Below are positions 38,871-46,339 of a stretch of 46,582 nt of DNA, piece by piece; position 1 is the stretch's first letter; every line of letters begins with the position of its first letter. The stretch lies in the IMG/VR virus record IMGVR_UViG_3300028024_000172, positions 1 to 46,582 of that record. The stretch is one strand, 5' to 3'. Made by a program: the position numbers and the translations under genes. The notes below the pieces were generated by a model. It saw only the letters and a program-made list of their open reading frames with translations. It did no database searches and was not told the origin of the DNA. Source of the stretch: a virus.

Positions 38871-39580
38871 AATCCGTCACGATCGCCCAGGACAACGACG
38901 TGGAACTGCAGCTCGACAGCGCCCTGCTGTTCTATCGCTCGGAAGGCACGCAACACGTCTACGCGACGCAGCACGCGGCCCGCGTCGTCGACGGCCGTCC
39001 GACGCTGCTACCCGGCGTGCCGATCACGCTCGACCAGTTGGCTGAGATCGCCGAGATCGGCGCGCGCAAAACCAGCTATCGCGGTTTCGTGCATGAGCGC
39101 GTCGTCTATTTCGCGCCGAACATGCTCGCATGGTGGATTCCAGCCTCCACCCGCCGGGTGTGGTTCAAGTCGGCCGACAAGATCGGTGAGCGCGCCGGCG
39201 ACGCTAAACATCCGCCGCTGGTGTTCATCGTCAACCGCGACAGCTGGTCGATTTTCGCGTTGCGCGATAACGAGCGGCCGGGCCCGGCGACGAAGCTGTA
39301 CACCGCGCCTTATTACAACGTCTGGGAAAACGGCGAGATCTGCGTCGGCAACGTCACGACTCCCGACGCCGTCAATACGGCCAGCATCAAGCCTTTCGAG
39401 GATGCATTTTTTCGCAGTCGATTCACCCACCCCAATAACGAACGACTTATCCACAGGCGCGGCGGCGCTGAACGTCTGTGGCTCGACCTGCTCGACGGCG
39501 CCGAATTCCCCCTGGACCGCCTGATCGACACGAAGCGAACGCTCGCGGACGTGATCGGCAACATCACCACTCTGGACTGA
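38867..39580 (+). CDS. PRTRC system protein B: E2-like
   Basis: A 237-residue protein of the bacterial E2-like group (Prok-E2 type). It contains QHAARVVDGRPTLLPGVPIT, then YRGFVHERVVYFAPNMLAWW, and the candidate active-site Cys in WENGEICVGNVTTP (about residue 160). In such systems the modifier is passed from the E1 Cys to this Cys and then to targets. ATG overlaps F; the stop lies four bases before A. Confidence 0.87.
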   Translation: MKSVTIAQDNDVELQLDSALLFYRSEGTQHVYATQHAARVVDGRPTLLPGVPITLDQLAEIAEIGARKTSYRGFVHERVVYFAPNMLAWWIPASTRRVWFKSADKIGERAGDAKHPPLVFIVNRDSWSIFALRDNERPGPATKLYTAPYYNVWENGEICVGNVTTPDAVNTASIKPFEDAFFRSRFTHPNNERLIHRRGGAERLWLDLLDGAEFPLDRLIDTKRTLADVIGNITTLD

Positions 39581-39584
39581 CGAC

Positions 39585-40376
39585 ATGGAAAAACTACTCG
39601 CCCTTTTTCAAGACGCTACGCAGGCGGGCCTGCGCGACATCGCAACCGCACTTGACCAGTTTTCGAAAGGTGTCGCCGACGAGATTGCCCGGGCAAAGCC
39701 GCGCGCGATCGCCGCGGCCGAAGATGATGAAGAGCTGCCGCTCGACGTCGCGCTGTTCGATAGCGCGCCGACGGTTGCGGTACCGAAGCATGCACAGTTC
39801 GCCCCGCTGCTCGAAGTCGGCCATCGTTTCCTGATGACCGCCGAGGGCGTATTCGTCGAGGTGCGACGCCCGTGGCTCCATGTGATCCAGCAGCTGGCCA
39901 AGCACAACGACGTGGGCCCGAAGCCTCCGTATGGTCTGGTCATGCCGAAGATCGAGCTCGCGTTCGGCCGACTCGGCGTCGCGCTGCCGTTCGTGCAGGC
40001 GTTCGCGGAAGAAGCGCAAAGCGCCCTGCCGAACGAGCACGCCGCGTGGATCGTATGGGACAACGACAGGAAGGAACTGGCGTACAAGGCCCTGCATGTC
40101 TCGTCCGTCACGCCCGGCGCGATTACGTTCGAACGGCCGGAACTGCAGTCGCACGAATCGCTCGCGATCGACTTGCACAGTCACGGCGCAACGCCGGCGT
40201 TCTTCAGTGCACAGGACGACGCCGACGACGCTGGTGAAGTGAAGATCTCTGCGGTGCTCGGCGGCCTCGGTGATGGTGGAACGCCGAGCGTAGCGTTCCG
40301 TCTCTGCGTGCTCGGGATGCTTATTCCGCTGAAGGTGCCGGCGTCGGCCGTGTTCAAGGTTCCGGAGCCAGCATGA
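39585..40376 (+). CDS. PRTRC system protein A: JAB/JAMM peptidase
   Basis: A 263-residue protein. The metalloprotease site is in DLHSHGATPAFFSAQDDADD (about residue 195-215): His-x-His, Ser and Asp at JAMM spacing. The N-terminal 90 residues are a helical acidic part. JAB enzymes in Ubl systems cut the modifier precursor or remove it from targets. It is followed by ThiF with an ATGA overlap. Confidence 0.88.
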   Translation: MEKLLALFQDATQAGLRDIATALDQFSKGVADEIARAKPRAIAAAEDDEELPLDVALFDSAPTVAVPKHAQFAPLLEVGHRFLMTAEGVFVEVRRPWLHVIQQLAKHNDVGPKPPYGLVMPKIELAFGRLGVALPFVQAFAEEAQSALPNEHAAWIVWDNDRKELAYKALHVSSVTPGAITFERPELQSHESLAIDLHSHGATPAFFSAQDDADDAGEVKISAVLGGLGDGGTPSVAFRLCVLGMLIPLKVPASAVFKVPEPA

Positions 40377-41110
40377 CCCACATCACGCCCGCACATTTTC
40401 TCGATCGGCGCGTGAATATCGCGCTGATCGGCTGCGGCGGCAACGGCTCGCAGATGCTGACAGGCCTCGCGCGACTCAACCACGCGCTGACCGCGCTCGG
40501 ACATCCGGGCTTGCACGTCACCGCGTTCGACGGCGACACCGTCAGCGAGGCGAACATCGGCCGCCAGATGTTCAGCCCGGCCGACGTCGGCATGCACAAA
40601 AGCGTCGTGCTGGTTCACCGGCTCAACGCGTTCTTCGGTCTGGACTGGCACGCCCGGCCGATTCACGCGGGCCCGAGCGAGCTAGTCAATGTGGGGGCGG
40701 GAATTGCCGTCGTGTGCGTCGATAGCGCAGCTGCTCGAGCAAAGCTCGCGCCGATCCTCGCGAAGACTGCCGCGTACGTGATGGATCTCGGCAACCGCGC
40801 GAGCGACGGACAAGTGATTTTCGGGCACAGCTTTGCACACGGCAAGAAACCTTGCGGGACGGCGCTGCGCTGGCCGTACGACGTGCTGCCCGAGCTGATA
40901 GACACAACCGTGCCCGAAGACGACACGCCGAGTTGCGGGCTCGCCGAAGCGCTAGAGCGGCAGGAGCTCTTCATCAATCAGGCGATCGTGACGCCGGCGC
41001 TGGGGATCTTGTGGGAGTTCTTCCGGCACGGCCGCATCAGCTGGTGCGGCGCGTTCGTCAACCTCAAAACCGGGCACGTTCGCCCGCTACCTGTGGATAA
41101 CTCGCAATGA
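40373..41110 (+). CDS. PRTRC system ThiF-family E1-like enzyme
   Basis: A 245-residue ThiF/E1 adenylating enzyme. The nucleotide-binding loop is IGCGGNGSQ (residues about 18-26), followed by AFDGDTVSEANIGRQMF, the typical acidic and Arg-containing ATP site. The candidate thioester Cys is in TPSCGLAEALERQ (about residue 187), with FINQAIVTPALGILWEF after it. It should activate the C terminus of the Ubl protein. Full length, no disruption. Confidence 0.93.
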   Translation: MTHITPAHFLDRRVNIALIGCGGNGSQMLTGLARLNHALTALGHPGLHVTAFDGDTVSEANIGRQMFSPADVGMHKSVVLVHRLNAFFGLDWHARPIHAGPSELVNVGAGIAVVCVDSAAARAKLAPILAKTAAYVMDLGNRASDGQVIFGHSFAHGKKPCGTALRWPYDVLPELIDTTVPEDDTPSCGLAEALERQELFINQAIVTPALGILWEFFRHGRISWCGAFVNLKTGHVRPLPVDNSQ

Positions 41111-41439
41111 CCAATCTCCGCTTCTTCTGGATCGGCGAAGAGTCCGAAATCTTCGCTGCCGAATCCATCCGCCAACTTGCGTGCGACGACGGCCATGCAG
41201 GCACTGGAATCGATCGCTGGGAAGATCACCCCGACCGCGGCGTGCTGTTGTTCGACGAGGAAGGCGAGATGATTGAGTGGGGCGAACTTGACGCGATCGC
41301 CACCCGTATGACTCTGCGCAATCGCGGCGACGACGATCGCCCATTGGAAACCCTGCGCGGCAACCTGTACGACCTCTACGCGTGGACGGACGGCGGCCGC
41401 TTCAATCTGCCCGTGATGTTCTGCACGCAGTACAACTAG
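41107..41439 (+). CDS. Hypothetical protein coupled to ThiF
   Basis: A 110-residue acidic soluble protein starting MTNLRFFWIGEESEIFAAES; the ATG overlaps the ThiF stop. It has regular alternation of Asp/Glu and Trp residues (WEDHPDRGVLLFDEEGEMIEW). Coupling suggests a link with the cassette. Not recognised. Confidence 0.7.
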   Translation: MTNLRFFWIGEESEIFAAESIRQLACDDGHAGTGIDRWEDHPDRGVLLFDEEGEMIEWGELDAIATRMTLRNRGDDDRPLETLRGNLYDLYAWTDGGRFNLPVMFCTQYN

Positions 41440-41441
41440 CG

Positions 41442-41801
41442 ATGCCGCTCGATCTCATTGGCGGCCATCATGTCGGCCCACTGTTCGTGCCGGTAAAGCG
41501 CCGCTCACCGATCTTGCGCACGAGCCGTCAGCACGGCATGCGCCGCCGGGCGCGTGAGCGGCGCGCCACGCCGCCATGGGCCGACAAAGCGAAGATCCGC
41601 GCGATCTACGGAGAGGCCGAGCGGCTAACGCGCGAAACGGGCGAACAGCACGTCGTCGACCACATCGTGCCGCTGGCCGGCAAGCTGGTTTGTGGGCTCC
41701 ACGTCGACTACAACCTGCAGATCATTCACTGGCTGCCGAACGCCCGAAAAAGCTGGATGACGTGGCCCGACATGCCTTTCGAACAATTGGAGCTTCTATG
41801 A
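41442..41801 (+). CDS. HNH-like phage protein
   Basis: A 119-residue protein. The C-terminal half has HVVDHIVPLAGKLVCGLHVDY and NLQIIHWLPNARKSW, as in small phage HNH-type proteins with the motif VDHIVPL. The N-terminal half is Arg/His-rich. It may nick DNA. One base separates its start from the preceding stop region. Confidence 0.75.
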   Translation: MPLDLIGGHHVGPLFVPVKRRSPILRTSRQHGMRRRARERRATPPWADKAKIRAIYGEAERLTRETGEQHVVDHIVPLAGKLVCGLHVDYNLQIIHWLPNARKSWMTWPDMPFEQLELL

Positions 41802-42673
41802 GTGAACCTACATTGCCCGAGGACCTCAATGCCGGCATGGTCGCCGCACTGGCCAAGCTGATCGGCTCGATTACGGGTCTCGTGGCGCCCCCTGCTAATG
41901 CCTTTCCGCCGGAGTGGCACGCCGCGCTGAGCGATTTCTACCGCACCGCCAGCGAAATCGCGGCCGAGAACCTCGCATCCAAGGCAGCACCAACCGCGGT
42001 TGCGTTCGACATGCTCGCGCATCTTCAGCGTCAGCGTGTGTTCTCGGAACGTACGTTCGGGCCGGGCAAGCGCACAAAGATGGTGGCCGACCATATCCGA
42101 AAGGAACTGGACGAGGTCGAGGAAAACCCGTCCGACCTCGCTGAGTGGGTCGACGTGATATTGCTCGCGTTGGATGGCGCGTGGCGCAGTGGTGCGTCGC
42201 CGGCGCAGATCGTGGCCGGGATCGAGGCGAAACAAACGAAGAACGAAGGTCGAACGTGGCCAGACTGGCAGACAGCCGACCCCAACAAGGCCATCGAGCA
42301 CAATCGAGCGCTCGACGAAACTCCAATATCCATTCCGCAAACGGCTACCGACGCAGCGCGCGATGTTCTCGCTGAGCGCCAGCGTCAGGTGTCCGTCGAA
42401 GGGTGGACAGCGGACCACGACGACGAGCTCGACGGTGGCGAGATAGCGGCGGCGGCCGCTGCTTACGCGCTGCGCGCAGCTGACAACCTGCACCCTCAGT
42501 CTAACGGCGACGGCGATTATGCAGACGGCACGCCCCCTGACATGTGGCCTTGGCACGAAGATTGGTGGAAGCCAGCCACTCCGCGCCGCGATCTTGTCAA
42601 AGCCGGCGCACTAATCCTCGCAGAGATCGAGCGACTGGATCGAGCATCGATCGCGGGGTGCCGATTCGAATGA
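41798..42673 (+). CDS. DUF550 nucleotide pyrophosphohydrolase-like fusion
   Basis: A 291-residue protein. The middle (about residues 75-165) has FSERTFGPGKRTKMVADHIR, then KELDEVEENPSDLAEWVDVI, the pattern of DUF550/MazG-like dATP/dGTP pyrophosphohydrolases. The C-terminal part (about 190-290) holds a second common phage domain with ERQRQVSVEGWTADHDDEL and AAAAAAYALRAA. Probably modulates nucleotide pools or host signals. ATG overlaps the HNH-like stop. Confidence 0.82.
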   Translation: MSEPTLPEDLNAGMVAALAKLIGSITGLVAPPANAFPPEWHAALSDFYRTASEIAAENLASKAAPTAVAFDMLAHLQRQRVFSERTFGPGKRTKMVADHIRKELDEVEENPSDLAEWVDVILLALDGAWRSGASPAQIVAGIEAKQTKNEGRTWPDWQTADPNKAIEHNRALDETPISIPQTATDAARDVLAERQRQVSVEGWTADHDDELDGGEIAAAAAAYALRAADNLHPQSNGDGDYADGTPPDMWPWHEDWWKPATPRRDLVKAGALILAEIERLDRASIAGCRFE

Positions 42674-42678
42674 AACTC

Positions 42679-43185
42679 CTACGTGCGAAGCCTTCGCGCT
42701 TGGTCCGAAATGACAGCCCTGTGTATCGCAAATTCCGCCGCCCACTCCCGAAAATCGTTGATTCGTTCCCCGTTTACCTCGATAGCACCTACCGGGCGAG
42801 TGAGGCGTCCCACGCAGTCGCGCAAAACCCTCTTCGCGGAAAGGAAAGCCGTCATCGATTCGTACGGCTGAACCTCGTGCAAAGGAAGCTGATCGAGTGC
42901 TGTGAGTGCCTGCAAGAATCTCGCTTTGCTGGAACCGAAATGCCTAGGTTGAGGATTCTGAGCCGAGTCCCACTGAAGAATCAGCTCATGAAGCGCGATT
43001 TCGACGTCTTGAAATATCGCAAGTATCCCGTCGAGAAGTGCCAGTCGGCCGGAATTCATTTGGTGGCGCATAGCTCGACTCTGCCGCCAAAAAATAAAGA
43101 CTGTGACGGCGATGCCCGCAATCGCGCCGATCGCTTGTACCCAAGCGGCACACACCTGCTGCGTCGCAGCTGTGGAAGGATCCAT
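42679..43185 (-). CDS. Membrane-anchored moron-like protein
   Basis: A 168-residue protein with one N-terminal membrane helix (about 15-34, VQAIGAIAGIAVTVFIFW) and a long cytoplasmic helical part. AGGAG lies eight bases before ATG. It is on the opposite strand to the early operon and converges with it, so it is probably expressed alone in the lysogen. Such single-helix proteins are common in superinfection exclusion or abortive-infection loci, but no family is recognised. Confidence 0.7.
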   Translation of the reverse strand: MDPSTAATQQVCAAWVQAIGAIAGIAVTVFIFWRQSRAMRHQMNSGRLALLDGILAIFQDVEIALHELILQWDSAQNPQPRHFGSSKARFLQALTALDQLPLHEVQPYESMTAFLSAKRVLRDCVGRLTRPVGAIEVNGERINDFREWAAEFAIHRAVISDQARRLRT

Positions 43186-43239
43186 GCGTGAACTCCTAAT
43201 TGTTTTTGTGCTTGAAGGAGTTAGAGAAATCCTAGCGGA

Positions 43240-43275
43240 ACGGTAAAGCGTCCTGTTTCCAAGGCGCTTTACCGT
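43240..43275. repeat. Inverted repeat overlapping tRNA 3' end
   Basis: ACGGTAAAGCG (43240-43250) and CGCTTTACCGT (43265-43275) form an 11-bp perfect inverted repeat with a 14-base centre. One arm is the 3' acceptor strand of the tRNA. There is no T-run. Confidence 0.7.
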
Positions 43276-43340
43276 GCGGGATTCGAACCCGCGACCTTCT
43301 CCTTAGCAGGGAGGTGCTCTATCCGCTGAGCTAACGGCCT
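43268..43340 (-). tRNA. Unusual tRNA with GCU anticodon, short variable loop
   Basis: A 73-base cloverleaf: D-arm GCTC/GAGC, anticodon loop CTGCTAA (anticodon GCT at 43307-43305), variable loop of five bases, T-arm GCGGG-TTCGAAT-CCCGC. The acceptor stem pairs only in its inner five positions; positions 1-72 (A-A) and 2-71 (G-A) mismatch, and no CCA is encoded. The anticodon reads serine codons AGC/AGU, but the long variable arm of tRNA-Ser is missing. The D loop (AGCGGATA) with A20, plus C35, U36 and A73, fits arginine identity. It may be a degraded or a functional decoy tRNA. Confidence 0.65.
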
Positions 43341-43449
43341 ACATTGCCGCCTCGTGAGAAGCGGCAACGGGAACGAGTCTATTTGAGCAAAGAAACAAAA
43401 TCAATATGTCTGACGAAGCACACCGTGTAATCGAAACAACGAAAAAGCA

Positions 43450-43665
43450 ATGGGGTATCAAGTGAGCATTGTCTCGAACGCAGAATTGGTCGAGCTGACT
43501 GGCGGCCTGACGCAAGGTGCCGCACAAATTCGTTGGATCAAGAGAGCGCTCGGCATCGACGCGCCGCGTAAGGTCGATGGTCACCCGCTTCTCACATGGG
43601 AGCAGGTCAACCGCGAGCCGGGCGCACAGCGCCGCACGGCTCCAAAGTGGAAGAACGCCGCATGA
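43450..43665 (+). CDS. DUF4224 protein before integrase
   Basis: A 71-residue protein with the DUF4224 pattern: NAELVELTGGLTQGAAQIRW, then HPLLTWEQVN. Usually stands directly before phage integrases and may act as excisionase. A GTG at 43462 is an alternative start. The stop overlaps the integrase ATG. Confidence 0.82.
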   Translation: MGYQVSIVSNAELVELTGGLTQGAAQIRWIKRALGIDAPRKVDGHPLLTWEQVNREPGAQRRTAPKWKNAA

Positions 43666-44684
43666 GAAAGCCTGTGCGCGACGGCCTCCTGCCACGCATG
43701 GAGCCGCGCAAAACCAAAAAAGGCTTCACTTATCGCTATCACCCGGTCGGCGGCAAGCCGATCAACCTGGGCAGCGACCGTGTCGAGGCGATCCGCAAGG
43801 TGCTCGACATGACCGGCGCCGGCGACGACCTCGGCACGATCGCGCGACTGTGGGAGCAGTTTCAGGAAACCCCTGGCTGGAAGCGCTATTCGCAATACAC
43901 GCGCGCCGACTACACGCAGTGCTCGCTCAAGCTACTGGAGATCTTCGGCGACGTGCGGGCATCGGACATCGATGCGACCGACGTCGCGCGCTATCTGCGG
44001 AAGGAGCGTGCCGACGCACCCGTCCGCGCCAACCGAGAGGCCGCGCTGCTATCCAACCTCATCGGCCTGGCGATCGAGCGCGGCGAGGCGAAGCACAACC
44101 CTTGCCGCGAGGTGAAGCGCAATGAAGAGCAGCCGCGCACCGAGGCGCCCGAGCCGGCCGATTTCGCCGCGTTTGCACAATGGCTTTCCGCCCAAGGTGG
44201 CCAGCGCGCAATGATCGGCATGGCAGCTGAGTACGCCGCCGGCGCAGGGAATCGGAAGGTGGAGTTTCTGGATCTCGCGTGGCCGCAGATCGACCGGGCC
44301 GCCGGCCACATTCGGATCAAGCGCGCAAAGCAACGCGGCAAGAAACGAGGCGAAGTGATTGAGCAGATCGAGATCACGCCGCATATCACTCAGCTGCTCG
44401 ATCGGCTCGACGCCGCTCGCAAAAACGATTGCCTGTACGTATTTCCAAACCGGTCAGGCAATGCATATACGCAAGCCGGGTTCAAGGCTATGTGGCAGAA
44501 ATTGATGGTCGAGGCGCTGCAGAAGAAAGTCATTGCGCACCGCTTCACATTTCACGACCTGCGGGCCTATTACGTGACCCAACACAAGGCGGAGCGCGGC
44601 GCACTTCCCGACCTGCATGCCAACCCGGCGACGACGGCGCGCGTCTATGACAGAAGCCGGATTGTGAAGCGAAAAGCGCTGTGA
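43662..44684 (+). CDS. int: Tyrosine-recombinase integrase
   Basis: A 340-residue integrase. The catalytic domain contains Arg in AGAGNRKVEFLDLAW, His298 and Arg301 in TFHDLRAYYVT, a second His in DLHANPATTARVY and the nucleophile Tyr329. The N-terminal arm-binding part starts with RKPVRDGLLPRM and KGFTYRYHPVGG, as in many Burkholderia phage integrases. It reads toward the tRNA-His attachment site 107 bases downstream. Confidence 0.95.
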   Translation: MRKPVRDGLLPRMEPRKTKKGFTYRYHPVGGKPINLGSDRVEAIRKVLDMTGAGDDLGTIARLWEQFQETPGWKRYSQYTRADYTQCSLKLLEIFGDVRASDIDATDVARYLRKERADAPVRANREAALLSNLIGLAIERGEAKHNPCREVKRNEEQPRTEAPEPADFAAFAQWLSAQGGQRAMIGMAAEYAAGAGNRKVEFLDLAWPQIDRAAGHIRIKRAKQRGKKRGEVIEQIEITPHITQLLDRLDAARKNDCLYVFPNRSGNAYTQAGFKAMWQKLMVEALQKKVIAHRFTFHDLRAYYVTQHKAERGALPDLHANPATTARVYDRSRIVKRKAL

Positions 44685-44771
44685 AACGTGGGAACGAAGT
44701 TGGAAAAACCCTTAAGAATCAGTGGTCAGTTTACGACTTGCGTTCCCATTCATTGCTCTAAATCCCTTGTG

Positions 44772-44838
44772 GAGGCTGTATGGATATACAGGATTGTGAT
44801 TCCTGTTGTCGTGGGTTCGAGCCCCATCAGCCACCCCA
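44772..44838 (+). other. Right attachment site: tRNA-His(GTG) 3' fragment
   Basis: From 44789 the sequence is the 3' part of tRNA-His: anticodon stem CAGGA/TCCTG around TTGTGAT (anticodon GTG), T-arm GTGGG/CCCAT, acceptor CAGCCAC, discriminator C and CCA. The phage-side 5' part has GAGGCTG (44772-44778), which fits the acceptor strand with one mismatch, but the D-arm is replaced by eight bases. Therefore it is an attachment-site remnant. The intact gene should lie at the left end, outside the window. Confidence 0.85.
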
Positions 44839-44864
44839 AAGAATTCAAGCGGTAAAGTTTTATG

Positions 44865-44902
44865 AACGGCGTTGTGAGAAATCACTGCGCCGTTTTTGTT
44901 TT
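44865..44902 (+). terminator. Terminator after attachment site
   Basis: Stem AACGGCG/CGCCGTT (44865-44871, 44888-44894) with an inner GTGA-GAAA-TCAC hairpin, followed by TTTTGTTTT. Probably the original terminator of the host tRNA-His transcript. Confidence 0.8.
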
Positions 44903-44929
44903 GGCTTGGCTGTACGGTTTTCAACCGCT

Positions 44930-45175
44930 TCAGCGCGCCGCGCCGGAAACGTTAGCTCCGCCCTCATCCGTTTCAGCCGAAAGCCGTCCCGTGTTGCGCA
45001 GGGCCGATAGCACATCCTCGATTCGAGCGTCGTCAAGCAGGCGCCGGCCGGCGCGCAGGCGTCGTGCGTTCGTCAAATCAATGGCACGCTGCAAATCGGA
45101 AGTTTCAGCGGCGATATACACGGCCATCCCGTAGCCGTATCGATCGGCGAGTGTGTAGTCGAAGAAGTATTTCAT
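44930..45175 (-). CDS. Host hypothetical protein
   Basis: An 81-residue protein starting MKYFFDYTLADRYGYGMAVY, with GGAAG before ATG. Soluble; Arg/Asp-rich in the second half. Outside the prophage by the att assignment. Not recognised. Confidence 0.6.
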   Translation of the reverse strand: MKYFFDYTLADRYGYGMAVYIAAETSDLQRAIDLTNARRLRAGRRLLDDARIEDVLSALRNTGRLSAETDEGGANVSGAAR

Positions 45176-45332
45176 GCTTCCGTTTTCGGCAGCCGCACCG
45201 AAAACTTTACAGCGAGGCCGTCAAGGCTTCTGATCACGCCTTCCCCGTGGCGTCATTCCCGATACCGCTAATCGCCCTGGCGCCCTGCCATCGCCAGACA
45301 CGGCACCTTCGCCGGAATGAGCCCATCGCCGG

Positions 45333-45557
45333 TCAGTGCTGACTCGCATTCAGCAGCATCCATATCTGCTTGTGAGGCTCACCCGCCAGAATGCGAGCGA
45401 ACACCGCCTTGCAGCGTACGCAGGTGTAGTGCTCCTCCACCCGCACATCCTTGACCGCCCCTCGATTATTCAGCGTCAGCCTGCCGTGCGGGCCTCGGCT
45501 GGCCGGCTGGCCGTAAAGCTCGGCGCAAGCGGCGCACGGTTGAATCCATAGGTCCAT
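45333..45557 (-). CDS. Host hypothetical protein with two Cys pairs
   Basis: A 74-residue protein starting MDLWIQPCAACAELYGQPAS; a second pair is in HYTCVRCKAVFARI. The two CxxC pairs suggest a small zinc ribbon. GGGAGAG lies upstream of ATG 45557, which is preferred to the GTG at 45578. Confidence 0.65.
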   Translation of the reverse strand: MDLWIQPCAACAELYGQPASRGPHGRLTLNNRGAVKDVRVEEHYTCVRCKAVFARILAGEPHKQIWMLLNASQH

Positions 45558-45872
45558 CAGAGTGCTCTCCCAAGCCACGGATTCAGATCGATATTCGCTG
45601 GAATCACGCTCCGTCCGCCACTTTTAACCCCGCCGTGATCCGGGCCTTTAATCCCGTGAAACCCGTGCCAGACGGGGTCGGACCGTCGCTCACGCTTGTC
45701 CCGCCTACGTCAAGCCGATTATTTCAGAATCAAGAACAGTAATTTCAGATTATCGGCACAAATTCTCGATAGTAGGGGTATACACTGCTTTCCATCGACG
45801 TTGCAGACACACCTCACCGGCCCCTGCGACGCCTTCCTTGAAATGAAGTCGAAACGTTCCCGGAGTCACACC

Positions 45873-46139
45873 ATGAAGACCAAGCTCATCGCCGCCCTGC
45901 TGGTTGCTGTTTCTGCCTCGATCGCCGCTCCCGCTTTCGCTAGCGGCTACGGCCCGGCACCGTTCTACCGTCCGTCGGTCGGCGCACCGGCTTCGCAACA
46001 AGGCCAGAACGCACAAACCGTCGCAGCTGAACGCGCTAATGCTGAATCGAATGCCTACGGCGGCGTGAAGAACGTGTCGTCGCAATCGGGTGCCAAAGAG
46101 CCGGTTTCGGGCCCGCAATCGGTTTTCTTCGGCCACTAA
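45873..46139 (+). CDS. Small exported protein, DUF4148-like
   Basis: An 88-residue protein with a clear Sec signal peptide (MKTKLIAALLVAVSASIAAP, cut after AFA), then a short Gln/Ala/Ser-rich mature part. This type is abundant in Burkholderia and relatives and supports the host assignment. GGAG lies seven bases before ATG. The 290 bases upstream carry no other gene; the AT-rich stretch 45715-45790 probably holds the promoter. Confidence 0.8.
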   Translation: MKTKLIAALLVAVSASIAAPAFASGYGPAPFYRPSVGAPASQQGQNAQTVAAERANAESNAYGGVKNVSSQSGAKEPVSGPQSVFFGH

Positions 46140-46181
46140 GCAGTAGCCGTTGAACCGGCTGCCTCACGAGAGCAACCGGTA

Positions 46182-46223
46182 AACTGGGCGCCGCGCATGC
46201 AGTATCGATGCTGGCGCCCAGTT
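46182..46223. terminator. Hairpin after the exported protein gene
   Basis: AACTGGGCGCC (46182-46192) and GGCGCCCAGTT (46213-46223), 11-bp perfect stem with a 20-base loop; the following T content is low, so it may terminate weakly or protect the mRNA. Confidence 0.5.
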
Positions 46224-46339
46224 GCGTTTACCCGTTCCACAACCGTTCCTCTGCGGCTCCACAACCGGCCACTGCTGCCAGCGTGCTGCTCATTGTCACC
46301 GCTTCGCGACGCCGCGGCGGCTTATTTCTCCTCGGGCGA

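Larger units (their letters stand above)
1..44838. mobile_element. Lambda-like prophage (left end outside window)
   Basis: A contiguous phage genome runs from the left edge to a tRNA-His 3' fragment next to the integrase. Modules read in order are: accessory genes, lysis, tail, head, terminase (all late genes on minus), replication (minus), repressor (plus), early plus operon, and integrase. The gene order and the HK97-type head with lambda-type tail tip indicate a temperate siphovirus. The intact tRNA-His expected at the other attachment site is not in the window, so the left boundary lies before base 1. All core modules look intact, so the element could be functional, but that is inference. 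Confidence 0.93.

Noticed and set aside
42544-43191. Plus-strand 215-codon ORF opposite the membrane protein gene
   Set aside because: The minus frame has AGGAG, a clear membrane helix and a regular composition, while the plus frame is shadow-like.
44772-44838. Functional tRNA-His gene
   Set aside because: The D-arm is missing and acceptor position 2-71 mismatches. The integrase next to it shows it is the att remnant.
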